Origin: Antrihabitans stalactiti
GTDB taxonomy: Bacteria; Actinomycetota; Actinomycetes; Mycobacteriales; Mycobacteriaceae
Direction: 5' to 3'
Assembly: GCF_012932915.1 (NCBI RefSeq)
Contig: NZ_VCQU01000001.1
Coordinates: 992,001-1,056,000 of the forward strand
DNA: 64,000 nucleotides
Below, one piece after another: positions 7,504 to 17,403 of the stretch. Position 1 is the stretch's first letter; each line of letters opens with the position of its first letter. The notes under the pieces are model-generated. The model did no database searches. It was not told where the DNA came from and was given only the letters and a program-made list of their open reading frames with translations. Position numbers and translations under genes: made by a program.

Positions 7504-7950
7504 CTAGCCCTCGATGTCGAACGACAGGGTCACCTTCGTGCCTGCCTTCAATGTGCGACCGACCGTGCAGGCCTTGTCGATCGCGCGCTCGACCGTCGTC
7601 AACAGGCGCGTTCGAGCTTCCTCGTCGAGTTCGCTGAGATCGAGTTCGAGCACCTCGTCGAGCTGTGGGTAGGTCTCCGTTGTGCGATCCGCCGGACCGG
7701 AAACCCTGATCGTGACGTCGTAGTTGTCGCCGAGCCGACGGGACAGCGGGAAGTCCGAACTCAGGCCCGAGCACGCGGCGAGCGCAATCTTCATCAACTC
7801 TCCAGGCGTGAAGACCCCTTCGACGGTGTCCGAACCCACGAAGACTTCTGCGCCGCGCGAACTTCGGCCGGTGTAGCGGCGTGTGCCGGTGCGCTCGACC
7901 CACAGAGTCGTCGGTGTCTGATCAGGAGCAGCTGAGCTCGTTTCCGCCAT
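7504..7950 (-). CDS. OsmC/Ohr-family peroxide-reducing protein
   Basis: OsmC-family proteins reduce organic or inorganic peroxides through a Cys pair. Both conserved cysteines are present: [13 protein letters not shown] in the first half and [15 protein letters not shown] near the end. The start [11 protein letters not shown] at 7950 gives 148 aa, normal for the family; the longer open frame runs into the divergent hydrolase gene. It probably shares a transcript with acyP. The 50 bp to the divergent dienelactone hydrolase must contain both promoters. Confidence 0.9.
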   Translation of the reverse strand: MAETSSAAPDQTPTTLWVERTGTRRYTGRSSRGAEVFVGSDTVEGVFTPGELMKIALAACSGLSSDFPLSRRLGDNYDVTIRVSGPADRTTETYPQLDEVLELDLSELDEEARTRLLTTVERAIDKACTVGRTLKAGTKVTLSFDIEG

Positions 7951-8000
7951 ACGACGATCCTGCCATTCGACGCCGTCAGATTTGCGGCAGGATGGCGAGC

Positions 8001-8723
8001 ATGCCGAATACCACCTTCCGCGTTGGCAACGAAGAACTACGGGCGTACCTGGCACTGCCGGAGGGTGACGGACCGTGGCCCGGCGTTGTCGTCCTGCACG
8101 AAGGCGGTCTCGGCCTCAACGGCGACATCGCAAGGCAGGCCGACCGGTTCGCCGAGCACGGCTACGTCGCGCTGGCACCCGATCTGTATTCGACGGGTCC
8201 CCGGATCATGTGCATCCAGCGCGCCACGCGGGATATGTTCAGCCGCCGCGGCAAGTCCTGGACCTACATCGAAGCTGCTCGAGCAGAACTCGCGGCCCGT
8301 CCGGACGCGACGGGGCGCGTCGGCGTCGCCGGATTCTGCCAAGGCGGCGGGTTTGCGGTGGTTGCTGCAGCGAAGTTCGACTTCGCCGCTGCCGCCGTGA
8401 ATTACGGCGACCTACCGCGGACGCTGCCGGACGACCTGACGGGCGCGTGCCCCATCATCGCCAACTATGGCAAGAAGGACCTGTACCTGCGCGGCACGGC
8501 GGACAAGCTGGAGCGCGCGCTGACCGAGTTGGGCATCCCCCACGACGTCAAGGAATATCCCGACGCCGGACACGGCTTCATGACCGACCTCAATGCCCTG
8601 GCGCCGCTGGACATCGCGTTGAAGATCACGCCCATCAGGTACGGCGTCGGCAGGCACAACGCCGACGACGGCTGGAAGCGGACGTTCGCCTTCTTCGACG
8701 AACATGTGAAGTCAGCGCACTGA
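8001..8723 (+). CDS. Dienelactone hydrolase family protein
   Basis: This is an alpha/beta hydrolase with a Cys nucleophile in the GFCQGGG elbow (about 112-118), YGKKD carrying the likely acid, and the catalytic His in YPDAGHGF near residue 190. The N-terminal LALPEGDGPWPGVVVLHEGGLG is the usual family opening. ATG at 8001 has an AGGA 8 nt upstream; an in-frame ATG three codons earlier is possible. The last 12 nt overlap the end of the convergent idi gene. The specific substrate is not known. Confidence 0.88.
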   Translation: MPNTTFRVGNEELRAYLALPEGDGPWPGVVVLHEGGLGLNGDIARQADRFAEHGYVALAPDLYSTGPRIMCIQRATRDMFSRRGKSWTYIEAARAELAARPDATGRVGVAGFCQGGGFAVVAAAKFDFAAAAVNYGDLPRTLPDDLTGACPIIANYGKKDLYLRGTADKLERALTELGIPHDVKEYPDAGHGFMTDLNALAPLDIALKITPIRYGVGRHNADDGWKRTFAFFDEHVKSAH

Positions 8724-9260
8724 CCACTCGCCGACAAGCGCGGTGATCGCAGGAGTCGCCGCCCCGAGGACCGTTCCGAACCAGCCGGAAAACTCAGCGG
8801 TCGCTCGTCGACTCGCCAGGTCCGCGGCATCGACGAACGCAGTCTCGTCCACCTCGTCGGGGTTGGCCGCCAGCTTTTTCGTCACGCGCCCGACGAACAG
8901 GTGGTTGTACTCGTGCTCGACCAAACCCGACACCTCGTCGACGTGCCGGTAGGTCACCGTTCCTGCGCTGAGCAGGCTCGTCGGCGCAACTCCGAGTTCC
9001 TCGACGACGCGACGGGTCGCCGCCGAGAGCGGCGGCTCGCCGGGATACGGATGCCCGCAGCAGGCGTTGGACCACACTCCTGGCCAGTGATACTTGCCGA
9101 GAGCCCTGCGCTGTAACAACATTCGGCCGTCGTCGTCGAACAAAAACACCGAGAACGCGCGATGGAGCTTCCCCGGCGCCTCGTGGGCGGCGAGCTTCTC
9201 GGCGACACCGATGGTCGTGCCGTCGGTGTCGACGAGCTCGAGCAGGATCTCACCGGTCAT
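8712..9260 (-). CDS. idi: Isopentenyl-diphosphate delta-isomerase, type I
   Basis: This enzyme interconverts isopentenyl and dimethylallyl diphosphate for isoprenoid synthesis. It has the Nudix-like type I signature: LHRAFSVFLFDDDGRMLLQRRA, the catalytic Cys in WSNACCGHPYPGE at about 66-78, AATRRVVEELG, and YRHVDEVSGLVEHEYNHLFVG with the metal-binding Glu pair. Length (182 aa) is normal. A prenyl diphosphate synthase lies 7 kb to the left, but they are not co-transcribed. It lies downstream of kdpE across palindrome B1 at 9285-9332. Confidence 0.95.
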   Translation of the reverse strand: MTGEILLELVDTDGTTIGVAEKLAAHEAPGKLHRAFSVFLFDDDGRMLLQRRALGKYHWPGVWSNACCGHPYPGEPPLSAATRRVVEELGVAPTSLLSAGTVTYRHVDEVSGLVEHEYNHLFVGRVTKKLAANPDEVDETAFVDAADLASRRATAEFSGWFGTVLGAATPAITALVGEWSVR

Positions 9261-9284
9261 CGTTCGATCGTAAAGCGTCCCCCC

Positions 9285-9332
9285 AACCGTGCGCGCGTTT
9301 CACCCCTGGAGGGGTGAAACGCGCGCACGGTT
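9285..9332. repeat. Palindromic element family B, copy 1
   Basis: This is a perfect 23-bp inverted repeat with a 2-bp centre. The arm begins AACCGTGCGCGCG, continues TTTCACCCCT, has GG at the centre, and its complement follows. The kdpE stop codon (9331-9333) falls at its edge. A diverged copy sharing the TTTCACCCCTGGAGGGGT core is at 62671-62720. It could fold as a very stable hairpin between kdpE and idi, but no T-run follows. See findings. Confidence 0.8.
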
Positions 9333-10011
9333 ACTCCTGAAATCGGTAGCCCATTCCGGCTTCGGTCAGCAGATGCTTCGGGTGCGCGGGGTCGTCCTCG
9401 AGCTTGCGGCGCAATTGCGCGAGATACACACGGAGATAGTGGGTCTCGGTCGCATACGCCGGACCCCACACCTCGCGCAGCAGCTCTTTGCGCCCGACAA
9501 GCTTGCCGCGGTTGCGGACCAACATCTCGAGCATGCCCCATTCGGTCGGGGTGAGGTGCACCTCCGCGCCGTCCTTGAGCACGCGCTTCGCGGCGAGGTC
9601 GACGGTGAAGGATGCCGTAACGACCACTGGCTCATCGGTTTCCGCTGCCGCTGCCCCGCGTCGGACCGCGGCGCGAAGTCGCGCGAGGAACTCGTCCATG
9701 CCGAACGGCTTGATGACGTAATCGTCGGCTCCCGCGTCGAGCGCCTCGACCTTGTCAGCGGAATCGGTTCTCGCAGAAAGAACGATGACGGGCGCCGTCG
9801 ACCAGCCGCGCAGACCCGCGAGCACTTCGATGCCGTCGATGTCGGGCAAACCCAGATCGAGCACGATCACGTCGGGGTGAGTATCGGCTGCGGCTCGCAG
9901 TGCCGCTGCACCCGTGGCCGCTGTCGTGACGTCGTATCCACGGACCGACAGGTTGATTCGCAGCGCGCGCAGGATCTGTGGCTCGTCGTCGATGACGAGC
10001 ACCCGTGTCAT
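9331..10011 (-). CDS. kdpE: KdpE response regulator
   Basis: This is an OmpR-type response regulator controlling the K+ pump operon. The receiver domain has VIDDEP acidic residues, the phosphoacceptor Asp in VIVLDLGLPDIDG near residue 52, and the Lys in YVIKPF. The C-terminal winged helix includes VHLTPTEWGMLEMLVRNRGKLVGRKELLREVWGPAYATETHYLRVYLAQLRRKLE, a very KdpE-like stretch. The ATG at 10011 overlaps the kdpD stop (4 bp), so both are made together. It lies opposite the kdpFABC operon. Confidence 0.96.
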   Translation of the reverse strand: MTRVLVIDDEPQILRALRINLSVRGYDVTTAATGAAALRAAADTHPDVIVLDLGLPDIDGIEVLAGLRGWSTAPVIVLSARTDSADKVEALDAGADDYVIKPFGMDEFLARLRAAVRRGAAAAETDEPVVVTASFTVDLAAKRVLKDGAEVHLTPTEWGMLEMLVRNRGKLVGRKELLREVWGPAYATETHYLRVYLAQLRRKLEDDPAHPKHLLTEAGMGYRFQE

Positions 10012-12512
10012 AGCGAAATCTCCTTCGGCGCGGCAAGTTCGACCACGATCGTAAGCCCACCGCCCGGCGTGTCGGTTGCCGAGATCGTCCCGCCCATCGC
10101 TTCGACGAAACCACGCGCGACCGAGAGACCCAGCCCGACCCCGCTGGTGTTGTCGCGATCGCCGAGCCGCTGGAACGCGTCGAACAATTGATCCTCGGAG
10201 CCGCGCGCAATTCCCGGCCCCTCGTCGGCAACCGTGATCACCACCCGGTCCCCCACTTGCGCGGCCTTGACTCGAACAATGCTGTTCGGCGCGTACCGCA
10301 ACGCGTTGTCCACGACGTTGGCGACGACTCGCTCCAACAGTCCGGCATCGGCCATGGCGACGGCGTCGCCGACGTCGACCTCGACGGCGTTGCTCGCTCC
10401 GACGAGTGCGCGGTGCACCACTTCGTCGAGGTAGACACGGCGCAACCGCGGTCGAACAACGCCTGCCGCCAATCGTGAGGAGTCGAGCAGATTTCCGACG
10501 AGCGCGGTCAGCTGATCGACCGATTCTTCGACCGTCGCGAGCAGTTCCGCGGTATCGGACGGCGAGAACTCGACGTCGTCGGACCGTAGGCTCGACACTG
10601 CGGCCTTCGCTGCCGCCAGCGGTGTCCGTAGGTCGTGACTCACGGCGGCGAGCAGCGATCGACGCAGGCGGTCCGCTTCGGCCAAAGCCGTTGCCTTGCT
10701 TGCCTCCTCCGCGAGTTGCCGCTGACGAATCAACCCCACTGCTTGATTGGCGACCACCGCGAGCACTCGCCGGTCCCGGCCCTGCGGCATCTCCCCCGCC
10801 AGGAGTAACCAGTAGTCGCCGTCTTCGACTTCCAGTGCGGTGTCCGCTGATTCGGCAGACTCGGGCGGTTCGGTACCGACCGCGGCGACGACGCCTGTCG
10901 ACCCTTGGACCAGACTGACTGCTCGCTGCGAATACGTTTCGCGTACTCGTTCCAGCAGCGCTGGCAGGTCGGCACCACGCAGCACCGAACCGGCAAACAG
11001 CGCAAGCAGTTCCGCGTCCCGGGACGCCTGCTGCGCCTCGCGTGTTCGTCGCGCAGCCCGGTCGACGAGTGCGGCGACGGCGACCGCCACCATCAGCATG
11101 ACCACGACGGTGACGAAACTGTCCGGCTCGGCAATGGTCAGGCTGAAGCGAGGATCAGCGAAGAAGTAATTCAGCAACAGACCCGAGATGAGCGCCGAGA
11201 CCGCCGCTGGCGCAATGCCGCCCAGCAGTGCGACGAACAAGACGCCGACGAAAAAGATGGCGCTCTCGCCGCCAAGGTCGAGATACCGGTCGAGAAGCAG
11301 ATACGCCACCGCGCAAGCGATGGACGGAACCGCAACGGCAGCAATCCAAGACAGCGCCCGGCGGCGGTTCGGCGTTGTTGCACCGAAGCGAAACCCCCGC
11401 GTCGCCTCTTCGTGGGTGACCATGTGGACGTCGATCTTTTCCGACTGCTGGACCGTAGTCGCGCCAATCCCTTCGTCGAAGATCCGTGCCCAGCGCGATC
11501 GTCGCGACGTCCCGAGAACCAGTTGCGTGGCATTCATTTCACGCGCGAACTCGAGCAAGGTGGTCGGAACGTCATCGCCGACGATGCTGTGCAAGCTCGC
11601 CCCGAGGCTCGTCGCCAGTTCGCGGACCTTCCCCATCTGCGGCGCTGAGACGCCCGAAAGTCCGTCGCCACGGACCACATGCACGACGACCAGTTCAGCG
11701 CTGGATTTCGAAGCAATCCTGCAGGCCCTTCGGACCAGCGTTTCCGATTCGGGTCCGCCGGTTACCGCGACGACGACGCGCTCGCGCGCCTCCCAGGTGT
11801 CCGTAATGTGGTTCTCTGCACGATATTTCGCCAGCGCGGCGTCGACCTGATCGGCGAGCCACAGCAGCGCAATCTCACGCAAGGCCGTGAGATTTCCACG
11901 CCGGAAGTAGTTGCTCAGCGCGGCGTCGACCTTCTCCGGTCCGTACACGTTTCCGTGGGAAAGTCTACGCCGCAATGCTTCTGGCGTGATGTCGACGAGC
12001 TCGACTTGCGCTGCACCACGGACGATTGCGTCGGGCACCGTCTCGCGCTGCACGATTCCGGTGATCTGCTCGACGACGTCGTTGAGGCTTTCGAGGTGCT
12101 GCACGTTGACGGTCGAGATCACCGTGATCCCGGCATCGAGGATCTCCTCGACATCCTCCCAGCGCTTGTGATTCTTGCTGCCAGGCGTATTCGTATGTGC
12201 GAGTTCGTCGACCAACACCACAGCCGGATGTCGCCGCAGGACCGCCTCGACGTCCAGCTCGGCAAACTGCGACCCTCGATACTCGACCGTCCGCGGCGGG
12301 ATCGCCTCGATGCCGTCGAGCAGCTCGGCAGTGTGCCGGCGGCCGTGTGTTTCCACCACTGCCGCAACCACATCCGTGCCACGGCCGAGGCGTCGATGCG
12401 CCTCGCCGAGCATCGCGTAGGTCTTGCCTACGCCGGGCGCTGCTCCAAGGTATATCCGCAGCTCACCCCGCTTTGTGTGTTCGTGGCCTGCACTCACTCC
12501 CCCATCATCCAT
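10008..12512 (-). CDS. kdpD: KdpD sensor histidine kinase
   Basis: This is the membrane sensor kinase for K+ limitation or turgor. The order is: an N-terminal KdpD domain with Walker-like GAAPGVGKTYAMLGEAHRR, a universal-stress-protein domain (about 245-365), four membrane helices (about 395-490), a GAF-like region, then the kinase core with the phosphoacceptor His in SHDLRTPLAAAKAAVSSL and ATP-binding N, G1 and G2 boxes (VVDNALRYAP, DEGPGIA, GVGLGLSVARGFVEAMGG). The usual length is about 850 aa. ATG at 12512 (MDDGGVSAGHEH) is used; the ATG six codons upstream and a nearby GTG are alternatives. It is divergent from the pump operon. Confidence 0.96.
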   Translation of the reverse strand: MDDGGVSAGHEHTKRGELRIYLGAAPGVGKTYAMLGEAHRRLGRGTDVVAAVVETHGRRHTAELLDGIEAIPPRTVEYRGSQFAELDVEAVLRRHPAVVLVDELAHTNTPGSKNHKRWEDVEEILDAGITVISTVNVQHLESLNDVVEQITGIVQRETVPDAIVRGAAQVELVDITPEALRRRLSHGNVYGPEKVDAALSNYFRRGNLTALREIALLWLADQVDAALAKYRAENHITDTWEARERVVVAVTGGPESETLVRRACRIASKSSAELVVVHVVRGDGLSGVSAPQMGKVRELATSLGASLHSIVGDDVPTTLLEFAREMNATQLVLGTSRRSRWARIFDEGIGATTVQQSEKIDVHMVTHEEATRGFRFGATTPNRRRALSWIAAVAVPSIACAVAYLLLDRYLDLGGESAIFFVGVLFVALLGGIAPAAVSALISGLLLNYFFADPRFSLTIAEPDSFVTVVVMLMVAVAVAALVDRAARRTREAQQASRDAELLALFAGSVLRGADLPALLERVRETYSQRAVSLVQGSTGVVAAVGTEPPESAESADTALEVEDGDYWLLLAGEMPQGRDRRVLAVVANQAVGLIRQRQLAEEASKATALAEADRLRRSLLAAVSHDLRTPLAAAKAAVSSLRSDDVEFSPSDTAELLATVEESVDQLTALVGNLLDSSRLAAGVVRPRLRRVYLDEVVHRALVGASNAVEVDVGDAVAMADAGLLERVVANVVDNALRYAPNSIVRVKAAQVGDRVVITVADEGPGIARGSEDQLFDAFQRLGDRDNTSGVGLGLSVARGFVEAMGGTISATDTPGGGLTIVVELAAPKEISL

Positions 12513-12552
12513 CCGCCATCGAACAAGCATCGCTCAATAGGCCGTAAACGAA

Positions 12553-12607
12553 CCGTCAAGACGGACCACCGAAGCGCTAAGGACCCGTCAACGTCGGCTG
12601 CTGACGG
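12553..12607. promoter_or_regulatory. Clustered CCGTC(A) dyads in the kdpD-kdpF control region
   Basis: The 171-bp gap between kdpD and the first gene of the pump operon contains CCGTC-AA-GACGG at 12553-12564, and a second dyad of CCGTCA (12585-12590) facing TGACGG (12602-12607). Repeated half-sites in this position make a reasonable candidate KdpE operator. The spacing is not matched to any known KdpE box, and no clear -10 or -35 is claimed. Confidence 0.3.
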
Positions 12608-12683
12608 CTCCGAGCGAGCTTGACTCATTTCGTGCCACACACGGTGCCGATGAGCGGTGCCATGAATCGAGCGAAGGAACAAG

Positions 12684-12767
12684 ATGTCTGTGCTTGTGTA
12701 CATCGCGCTGACGGTCGCGATATTCGGCCTGCTCGGCCTGGTCGCGCGTGCGGTGGAGCGGCTGTGA
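12684..12767 (+). CDS. 27-aa membrane peptide leading the kdp operon
   Basis: This tiny ORF encodes [20 protein letters not shown] followed by ARAVERL: one transmembrane helix with a basic C-terminus. GAAGGAACAAG in front of the ATG is a fair ribosome-binding site. Its TGA overlaps the GTG of kdpF (GTGA), so kdpF translation is probably coupled to it. It differs from kdpF, which follows separately. I recall similar short peptides ending in a charged ERL motif ahead of kdpF in other bacteria, but cannot confirm that here. A role in pump assembly is speculative. Confidence 0.6.
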   Translation: MSVLVYIALTVAIFGLLGLVARAVERL

Positions 12768-12853
12768 ACCTCGACAACATCGTCGGTCTGGCGCTGTCCG
12801 TGCTCCTTGCGGTGTTTCTTGTTGCGGCCCTGCTATTTCCCGAGAGGTTCTAG
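12764..12853 (+). CDS. kdpF: KdpF, small K+-ATPase stabilising subunit
   Basis: The 29-aa peptide [20 protein letters not shown] then AALLFPERF is a single hydrophobic helix ending in the LLxPERF signature of KdpF. KdpF stabilises the KdpABC complex in the membrane. The GTG start overlaps the stop of the preceding peptide, and its TAG overlaps the GTG of kdpA by one base, so the operon is tightly coupled. Confidence 0.92.
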   Translation: MNLDNIVGLALSVLLAVFLVAALLFPERF

Positions 12854-14523
12854 TGAGTACGACCACTGCGGGGATCATCTTCATCGGGTCCCTCGTTCTC
12901 GCCCTCGCAGCCGTGCATGTGCCGCTCGGCGACTATATGTATCGCGTCTACGACGGCGACAAGCATTCGCGTTTCGAGATTACGATCTATCGGCTGATCG
13001 GCGCCGACCCCCGGACCGAGCAGACCTGGCCGGTGTACGCCCGGAGCATGCTCGCGTTCTCCGCGGTCAGCATCCTGTTTCTGTTCGGCTTCCAACTGCT
13101 GCAACCGCATTTGCCGCTGCACCTGAACGACCCCGGTACCGAGGTCACGCCTCACCTCGCCTGGAACACGGCTGTCAGCTTCGTGACGAACACGAACTGG
13201 CAGGCCTACTCCGGTGAATCGACGATGGGCCACCTCGTGCAGATGGCAGGCCTGTCGGTCCAGAACTTCGTGTCGGCGGCAGTCGGCATGTCCGTTGCGA
13301 TAACGCTGGTGCGTGGCTTCGCTCGTCGGCACACCGGCGACCTCGGCAACTTCTGGGTCGACCTCGTCCGCGGGACGATCCGGATCCTGCTGCCGATCGC
13401 CTTCATCGGCGCGATCATTCTCCTCGCCGGCGGTGTGATCCAGAACTTTCACCTGCACACCCAGGTGGCGGACACGTTGTCGGGCGGGCAGCAGACCATC
13501 ACAGGCGGTCCGGTTGCCAGCCAGGAAGCTATCAAGGAACTCGGTACCAACGGCGGCGGGTTCTACAACGTGAACTCGGCGCATCCGTTCGAGAACCCGA
13601 CGACGTGGACGAACTGGCTCGAGATCTTCCTGCTGCTGGTCATCAGCTTCTCGTTGCCGCGCACGTTCGGGCGCATGGTGGGCAGCACCAAGCAGGGGTT
13701 CGCGATCGCAGCCGTGATGGGCATCATTGCTTTCCTCAGCGTGACGGTCATGAGCCTCGTGCAACTCCAGCATCACGGAACCGTTCCGACGGCGATAGGC
13801 GCCTCGATGGAAGGCGTCGAACAGCGATTCGGCGTCGCCAACTCGGCCGTCTTCGCAGCGTCGACCACCCTGACCTCGACTGGAGCCGTCGACTCGTTCC
13901 ACGACTCCTATACCAGCCTCGGTGGCCTGGTCACGATGTTCAACATGCAGTTGGGCGAGGTCGCGCCCGGTGGCACTGGCTCGGGTCTCTACGGCATGCT
14001 CATCCTCGCGATCATCACGGTCTTCGTCGCCGGCCTCATGGTCGGCCGCACGCCGGAGTACCTCGGGAAGAAGATCACGCCACGCGAAATCAAGCTCGCC
14101 GCTTCGTATTTCCTGATCTCGCCGCTGATCGTCCTGCTCGGCACGGCCGTCGCGATGGCGCTGCCGGGGCAACGCGCGGGGATGCTCAACAGCGGTCCGC
14201 ACGGACTGTCCGAGGTCCTGTACGCGTTCACCTCGGCGGCGAACAACAACGGTTCGGCTTTCGCCGGCATCACTGTGAACACCGAGTGGTACAACACCGC
14301 ACTCGGCCTCGCGATGGTCTTCGGACGCTTCCTACCGATGATCTTCGTGCTCGCGCTGGCCGGCTCGTTGGCCAAACAAGGATCCACTCCCGATTCGATC
14401 GGCACGCTCCCGACTTACCGGCCGCAATTCATCGGCATGGTCGTCGGCGTGACGGTCATCTTGGTCGCTTTGACATTCCTCCCCGCGCTCGCGCTCGGGC
14501 CGTTGGCAGAAGGTATTCACTGA
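12853..14523 (+). CDS. kdpA: KdpA, K+-translocating subunit of the Kdp ATPase
   Basis: This is the channel-like subunit that binds and transports K+. It is 556 aa with about 10 hydrophobic segments. The four selectivity-filter-like loops are visible: [43 protein letters not shown], and [13 protein letters not shown]. The GTG start at 12853 ([12 protein letters not shown]) overlaps the kdpF stop, and a long upstream frame extension is not coding. The stop TGA overlaps the ATG of kdpB (TGATG). Confidence 0.97.
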   Translation: MSTTTAGIIFIGSLVLALAAVHVPLGDYMYRVYDGDKHSRFEITIYRLIGADPRTEQTWPVYARSMLAFSAVSILFLFGFQLLQPHLPLHLNDPGTEVTPHLAWNTAVSFVTNTNWQAYSGESTMGHLVQMAGLSVQNFVSAAVGMSVAITLVRGFARRHTGDLGNFWVDLVRGTIRILLPIAFIGAIILLAGGVIQNFHLHTQVADTLSGGQQTITGGPVASQEAIKELGTNGGGFYNVNSAHPFENPTTWTNWLEIFLLLVISFSLPRTFGRMVGSTKQGFAIAAVMGIIAFLSVTVMSLVQLQHHGTVPTAIGASMEGVEQRFGVANSAVFAASTTLTSTGAVDSFHDSYTSLGGLVTMFNMQLGEVAPGGTGSGLYGMLILAIITVFVAGLMVGRTPEYLGKKITPREIKLAASYFLISPLIVLLGTAVAMALPGQRAGMLNSGPHGLSEVLYAFTSAANNNGSAFAGITVNTEWYNTALGLAMVFGRFLPMIFVLALAGSLAKQGSTPDSIGTLPTYRPQFIGMVVGVTVILVALTFLPALALGPLAEGIH

Positions 14524-16583
14524 TGTTCGTGGCGGCGTTTCCGGACGCAATTCGCAAGCTCGACCCGCGCACCTTGTGGCGCAACCCGGTCATGTTCATC
14601 GTCGAGATCGGTGCCGTTTGGGCGAGCGTCCTCGCAATCAAGGATCCTTCCTGGTTCGCGTGGATGATCGTGTTCTGGCTCTGGCTGACCGTGATCTTCG
14701 CCAACATGGCAGAAGCCGTCGCCGAGGGGCGCGGCAAGGCTCAGGCTGACACATTGCGTAAGGCCAAAACCGACACGGTCGCCCGCCTGCTCAACGGGTG
14801 GCAGCCTGGCGGCACCGGCATCGAAGAGGCCGTTCCAGCGCCGCAGCTGCAGCAGGGCGACTACGTCGTCGTCGAGGCAGGCCAGATCATCCCGGGCGAC
14901 GGCGATGTCGTGGAAGGCATTGCGTCGGTTGACGAATCGGCAATCACCGGCGAATCGGCTCCGGTCATCCGCGAATCCGGCGGTGACCGCTCGGCCGTCA
15001 CAGGCGGCACGCAAGTGCTCTCGGACCGCATCGTCGTCAAGATCACCCAGAAGCCGGGCCAAAGCTTCATCGACCGCATGATCGCGTTGGTCGAGGGTGC
15101 AAACCGGCAGAAGACGCCCAACGAGATCGCGCTGAACATCCTGCTTGCCGCGCTGACGATCATTTTCGTCTTTGCAGTCGCGACGCTGCAGCCGCTGGCC
15201 ATCTTCGCCAAGGCGAACAACCCCGGCGTTCCAGACACCGCAGCTCTCGACGGTAACGGAGTGACCGGAATCGTCATGGTGTCACTGCTGGTGTGCTTGA
15301 TCCCGACCACCATCGGCGCCCTGCTGTCCGCGATCGGCATCGCCGGCATGGACCGGCTCGTGCAACGCAATGTGCTTGCCATGTCGGGGCGCGCGGTCGA
15401 AGCGGCAGGCGATGTGAACACACTGCTGCTCGACAAGACCGGAACGATCACGCTCGGCAATCGACAGGCGTCGGATTTCATTCCTGTGGAAAGTATTTCA
15501 GGCGACGAACTCGCTGATGCAGCACAAATGTCGAGCCTGGCCGACGAGACGCCGGAAGGCCGCTCGATCGTCGTGTTCGCCAAGCGCGAGTTCGGCCTCC
15601 GCGAGCGCACGCCAGGCGAGCTGTCCCACGCGAAGTGGGTCGAATTCAGCGCGCAAACGAGGATGTCAGGCGTCGACCTCGGCAGCGGGCACCGACTCCG
15701 GAAAGGCGCTGCCACCGCGGTCGCAGATTGGGTCCGTGCCGAGGGTGGCATCGTTCCCCCGCAGCTCGGCCAGATAGTCGACGGCGTCTCTGCGTCCGGC
15801 GGTACCCCGCTCGTCGTCGGTCAGGTGCTCGGCGGGAAGGCGTCGGTCCTCGGCGTCATCCACCTCAAGGACGTCGTCAAGGCAGGCATGCGCGAACGCT
15901 TCGACGAGATGCGTCGCATGGGCATTCGCACGGTCATGATCACCGGCGACAACCCCTTGACTGCCAAAGCAATTGCCGATGAAGCAGGGGTCGACGACTT
16001 CCTCGCCGAGGCGACGCCGGAGGACAAACTGGCATTGATCAAGAAGGAGCAGGCAGGCGGCAAGCTCGTCGCGATGACTGGTGACGGCACCAACGACGCA
16101 CCCGCGCTCGCGCAGGCCGACGTCGGCGTCGCCATGAACACCGGGACGTCGGCAGCGAAGGAGGCCGGCAACATGGTCGACCTCGATTCCGACCCGACCA
16201 AGCTGATCGAGATCGTCGAGATCGGCAAGCAACTGCTCATCACCCGGGGTGCGCTGACGACGTTTTCGATCGCCAACGACATCGCCAAGTACTTCGCGAT
16301 CATTCCCGCGATGTTCGTGGCGTTGTTCCCCGGCCTCGACCTGCTCAACATCATGCGGCTGCACAGTCCGCAATCGGCAATTCTGTCGGCGGTGATCTTC
16401 AACGCGATCATCATCGTCGCGCTGATTCCGTTGTCGCTACGTGGTGTGAAATACCGGCCCGCCAGCGCGTCGAAATTGCTCAGTCGCAATCTGTCGGTCT
16501 ACGGACTCGGCGGCATCATCGCACCGTTCGTCGGAATCAAGCTCGTCGACTTGATCATTCAATTCCTACCTGGGATGTCCTGA
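14523..16583 (+). CDS. kdpB: KdpB, catalytic P-type ATPase subunit
   Basis: This is the ATP-hydrolysing subunit of the K+ pump. The 686-aa product has the actuator TGESAP loop at about 142-147, the phosphorylation motif [16 protein letters not shown] with the Asp at about 304, the nucleotide-binding KGAATAV and [14 protein letters not shown], and the hinge [25 protein letters not shown]. The membrane Lys/Asp region near the end fits KdpB. The start overlaps the kdpA stop; kdpC begins one base after its stop. Confidence 0.97.
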   Translation: MFVAAFPDAIRKLDPRTLWRNPVMFIVEIGAVWASVLAIKDPSWFAWMIVFWLWLTVIFANMAEAVAEGRGKAQADTLRKAKTDTVARLLNGWQPGGTGIEEAVPAPQLQQGDYVVVEAGQIIPGDGDVVEGIASVDESAITGESAPVIRESGGDRSAVTGGTQVLSDRIVVKITQKPGQSFIDRMIALVEGANRQKTPNEIALNILLAALTIIFVFAVATLQPLAIFAKANNPGVPDTAALDGNGVTGIVMVSLLVCLIPTTIGALLSAIGIAGMDRLVQRNVLAMSGRAVEAAGDVNTLLLDKTGTITLGNRQASDFIPVESISGDELADAAQMSSLADETPEGRSIVVFAKREFGLRERTPGELSHAKWVEFSAQTRMSGVDLGSGHRLRKGAATAVADWVRAEGGIVPPQLGQIVDGVSASGGTPLVVGQVLGGKASVLGVIHLKDVVKAGMRERFDEMRRMGIRTVMITGDNPLTAKAIADEAGVDDFLAEATPEDKLALIKKEQAGGKLVAMTGDGTNDAPALAQADVGVAMNTGTSAAKEAGNMVDLDSDPTKLIEIVEIGKQLLITRGALTTFSIANDIAKYFAIIPAMFVALFPGLDLLNIMRLHSPQSAILSAVIFNAIIIVALIPLSLRGVKYRPASASKLLSRNLSVYGLGGIIAPFVGIKLVDLIIQFLPGMS

Positions 16584-16584
16584 C

Positions 16585-17403
16585 ATGCGTACCTCTATCT
16601 GGATTCGCCAGCACTTGGCTGCATTTCGCGCTCTGCTCGTGCTGACCGTCATCACCGGAATCGCCTACCCGCTCGCAGTTTTCGCGGTCGCGCAGCTGCC
16701 CGGCCTGCACGACAAGGCCGAAGGATCGATAGTGGAGGTGAACGGGAAGACCGTCGGCAGCACGCTGATCGGGCAGTCGTTCACCGACAGTTCGGGCACG
16801 CCGCGCAAGCAGTACTTTCAGAGCCGTCCGTCCGCCGCTGGCGACGGCTACGACCCGACGTCGACCAGCGCCAGCAACCTCGGACCGGAGAACCTGAGCC
16901 TGCTGAACACGGTGTGTGCGCGCGGTCTCGCCATCGGAAAGCTAGAGAGCGTCGACGGTTCCCGTCCGTTCTGCACCGCTGATGGGGTCGGGGCGGTGCT
17001 GTCGGTAACTCCGACGAAGGTGGTCAGCGTGAACGAGCCGTGCCCCGCCACGCCGTTCATCGATACCTACGACGGTGTGAAGGTGGAATGCGCAGTCGAC
17101 GGCGAGGACTACTCCGCCGGTCGGATCGTGCCGATCCGTGGCAACGCTCCGGCGGACCCGATGGTCCCGGCAGACGCGGTCACGGCGAGCGGCAGCGGGC
17201 TCGACCCACACATTTCGCCCGCATACGCCGAGCTGCAGGCCAAGCGCGTCGCCGCTGCGCGCGGGATCTCGGTCGACCAGGTCCGCGACGCTATCCGCCA
17301 CAACACGCAAGGTCGCGCCTTTGGCTTCATCGGCGAGCCGACCGTCAATGTGCTGCTGTTGAACATCGAGCTCGACCGGGACTACCCCTACACCCCCTCG
17401 TGA
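16585..17403 (+). CDS. kdpC: KdpC, K+-ATPase accessory subunit with an enlarged middle region
   Basis: This is the single-span subunit that increases pump ATP affinity. The N-terminal helix (LLVLTVITGIAYPLAVFAVAQL), then GSTLIGQSF, YFQSRPSAAGDGYDPTSTSASNLGP, and the C-terminal DPHISPAYAELQAKRVAAARG / GRAFGFIGEPTVNVLLLNIELD are typical. At 272 aa it is about 60-80 residues longer than E. coli KdpC. The extra material (about 110-195) contains three Cys residues and likely forms an external insert. The last codons (Pro-Ser-stop) are inside palindrome A1. Confidence 0.95.
   Translation: MRTSIWIRQHLAAFRALLVLTVITGIAYPLAVFAVAQLPGLHDKAEGSIVEVNGKTVGSTLIGQSFTDSSGTPRKQYFQSRPSAAGDGYDPTSTSASNLGPENLSLLNTVCARGLAIGKLESVDGSRPFCTADGVGAVLSVTPTKVVSVNEPCPATPFIDTYDGVKVECAVDGEDYSAGRIVPIRGNAPADPMVPADAVTASGSGLDPHISPAYAELQAKRVAAARGISVDQVRDAIRHNTQGRAFGFIGEPTVNVLLLNIELDRDYPYTPS

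Noticed and set aside
12850-14202. 450-codon minus-strand frame opposite kdpA
   Set aside because: Asp/Arg/His-rich shadow of the membrane protein; no domain, and kdpA is unequivocal.
13605-14522. N-terminal extension of the kdpB frame
   Set aside because: It overlaps all of the second half of kdpA; homology to KdpB starts at the ATG at 14523.
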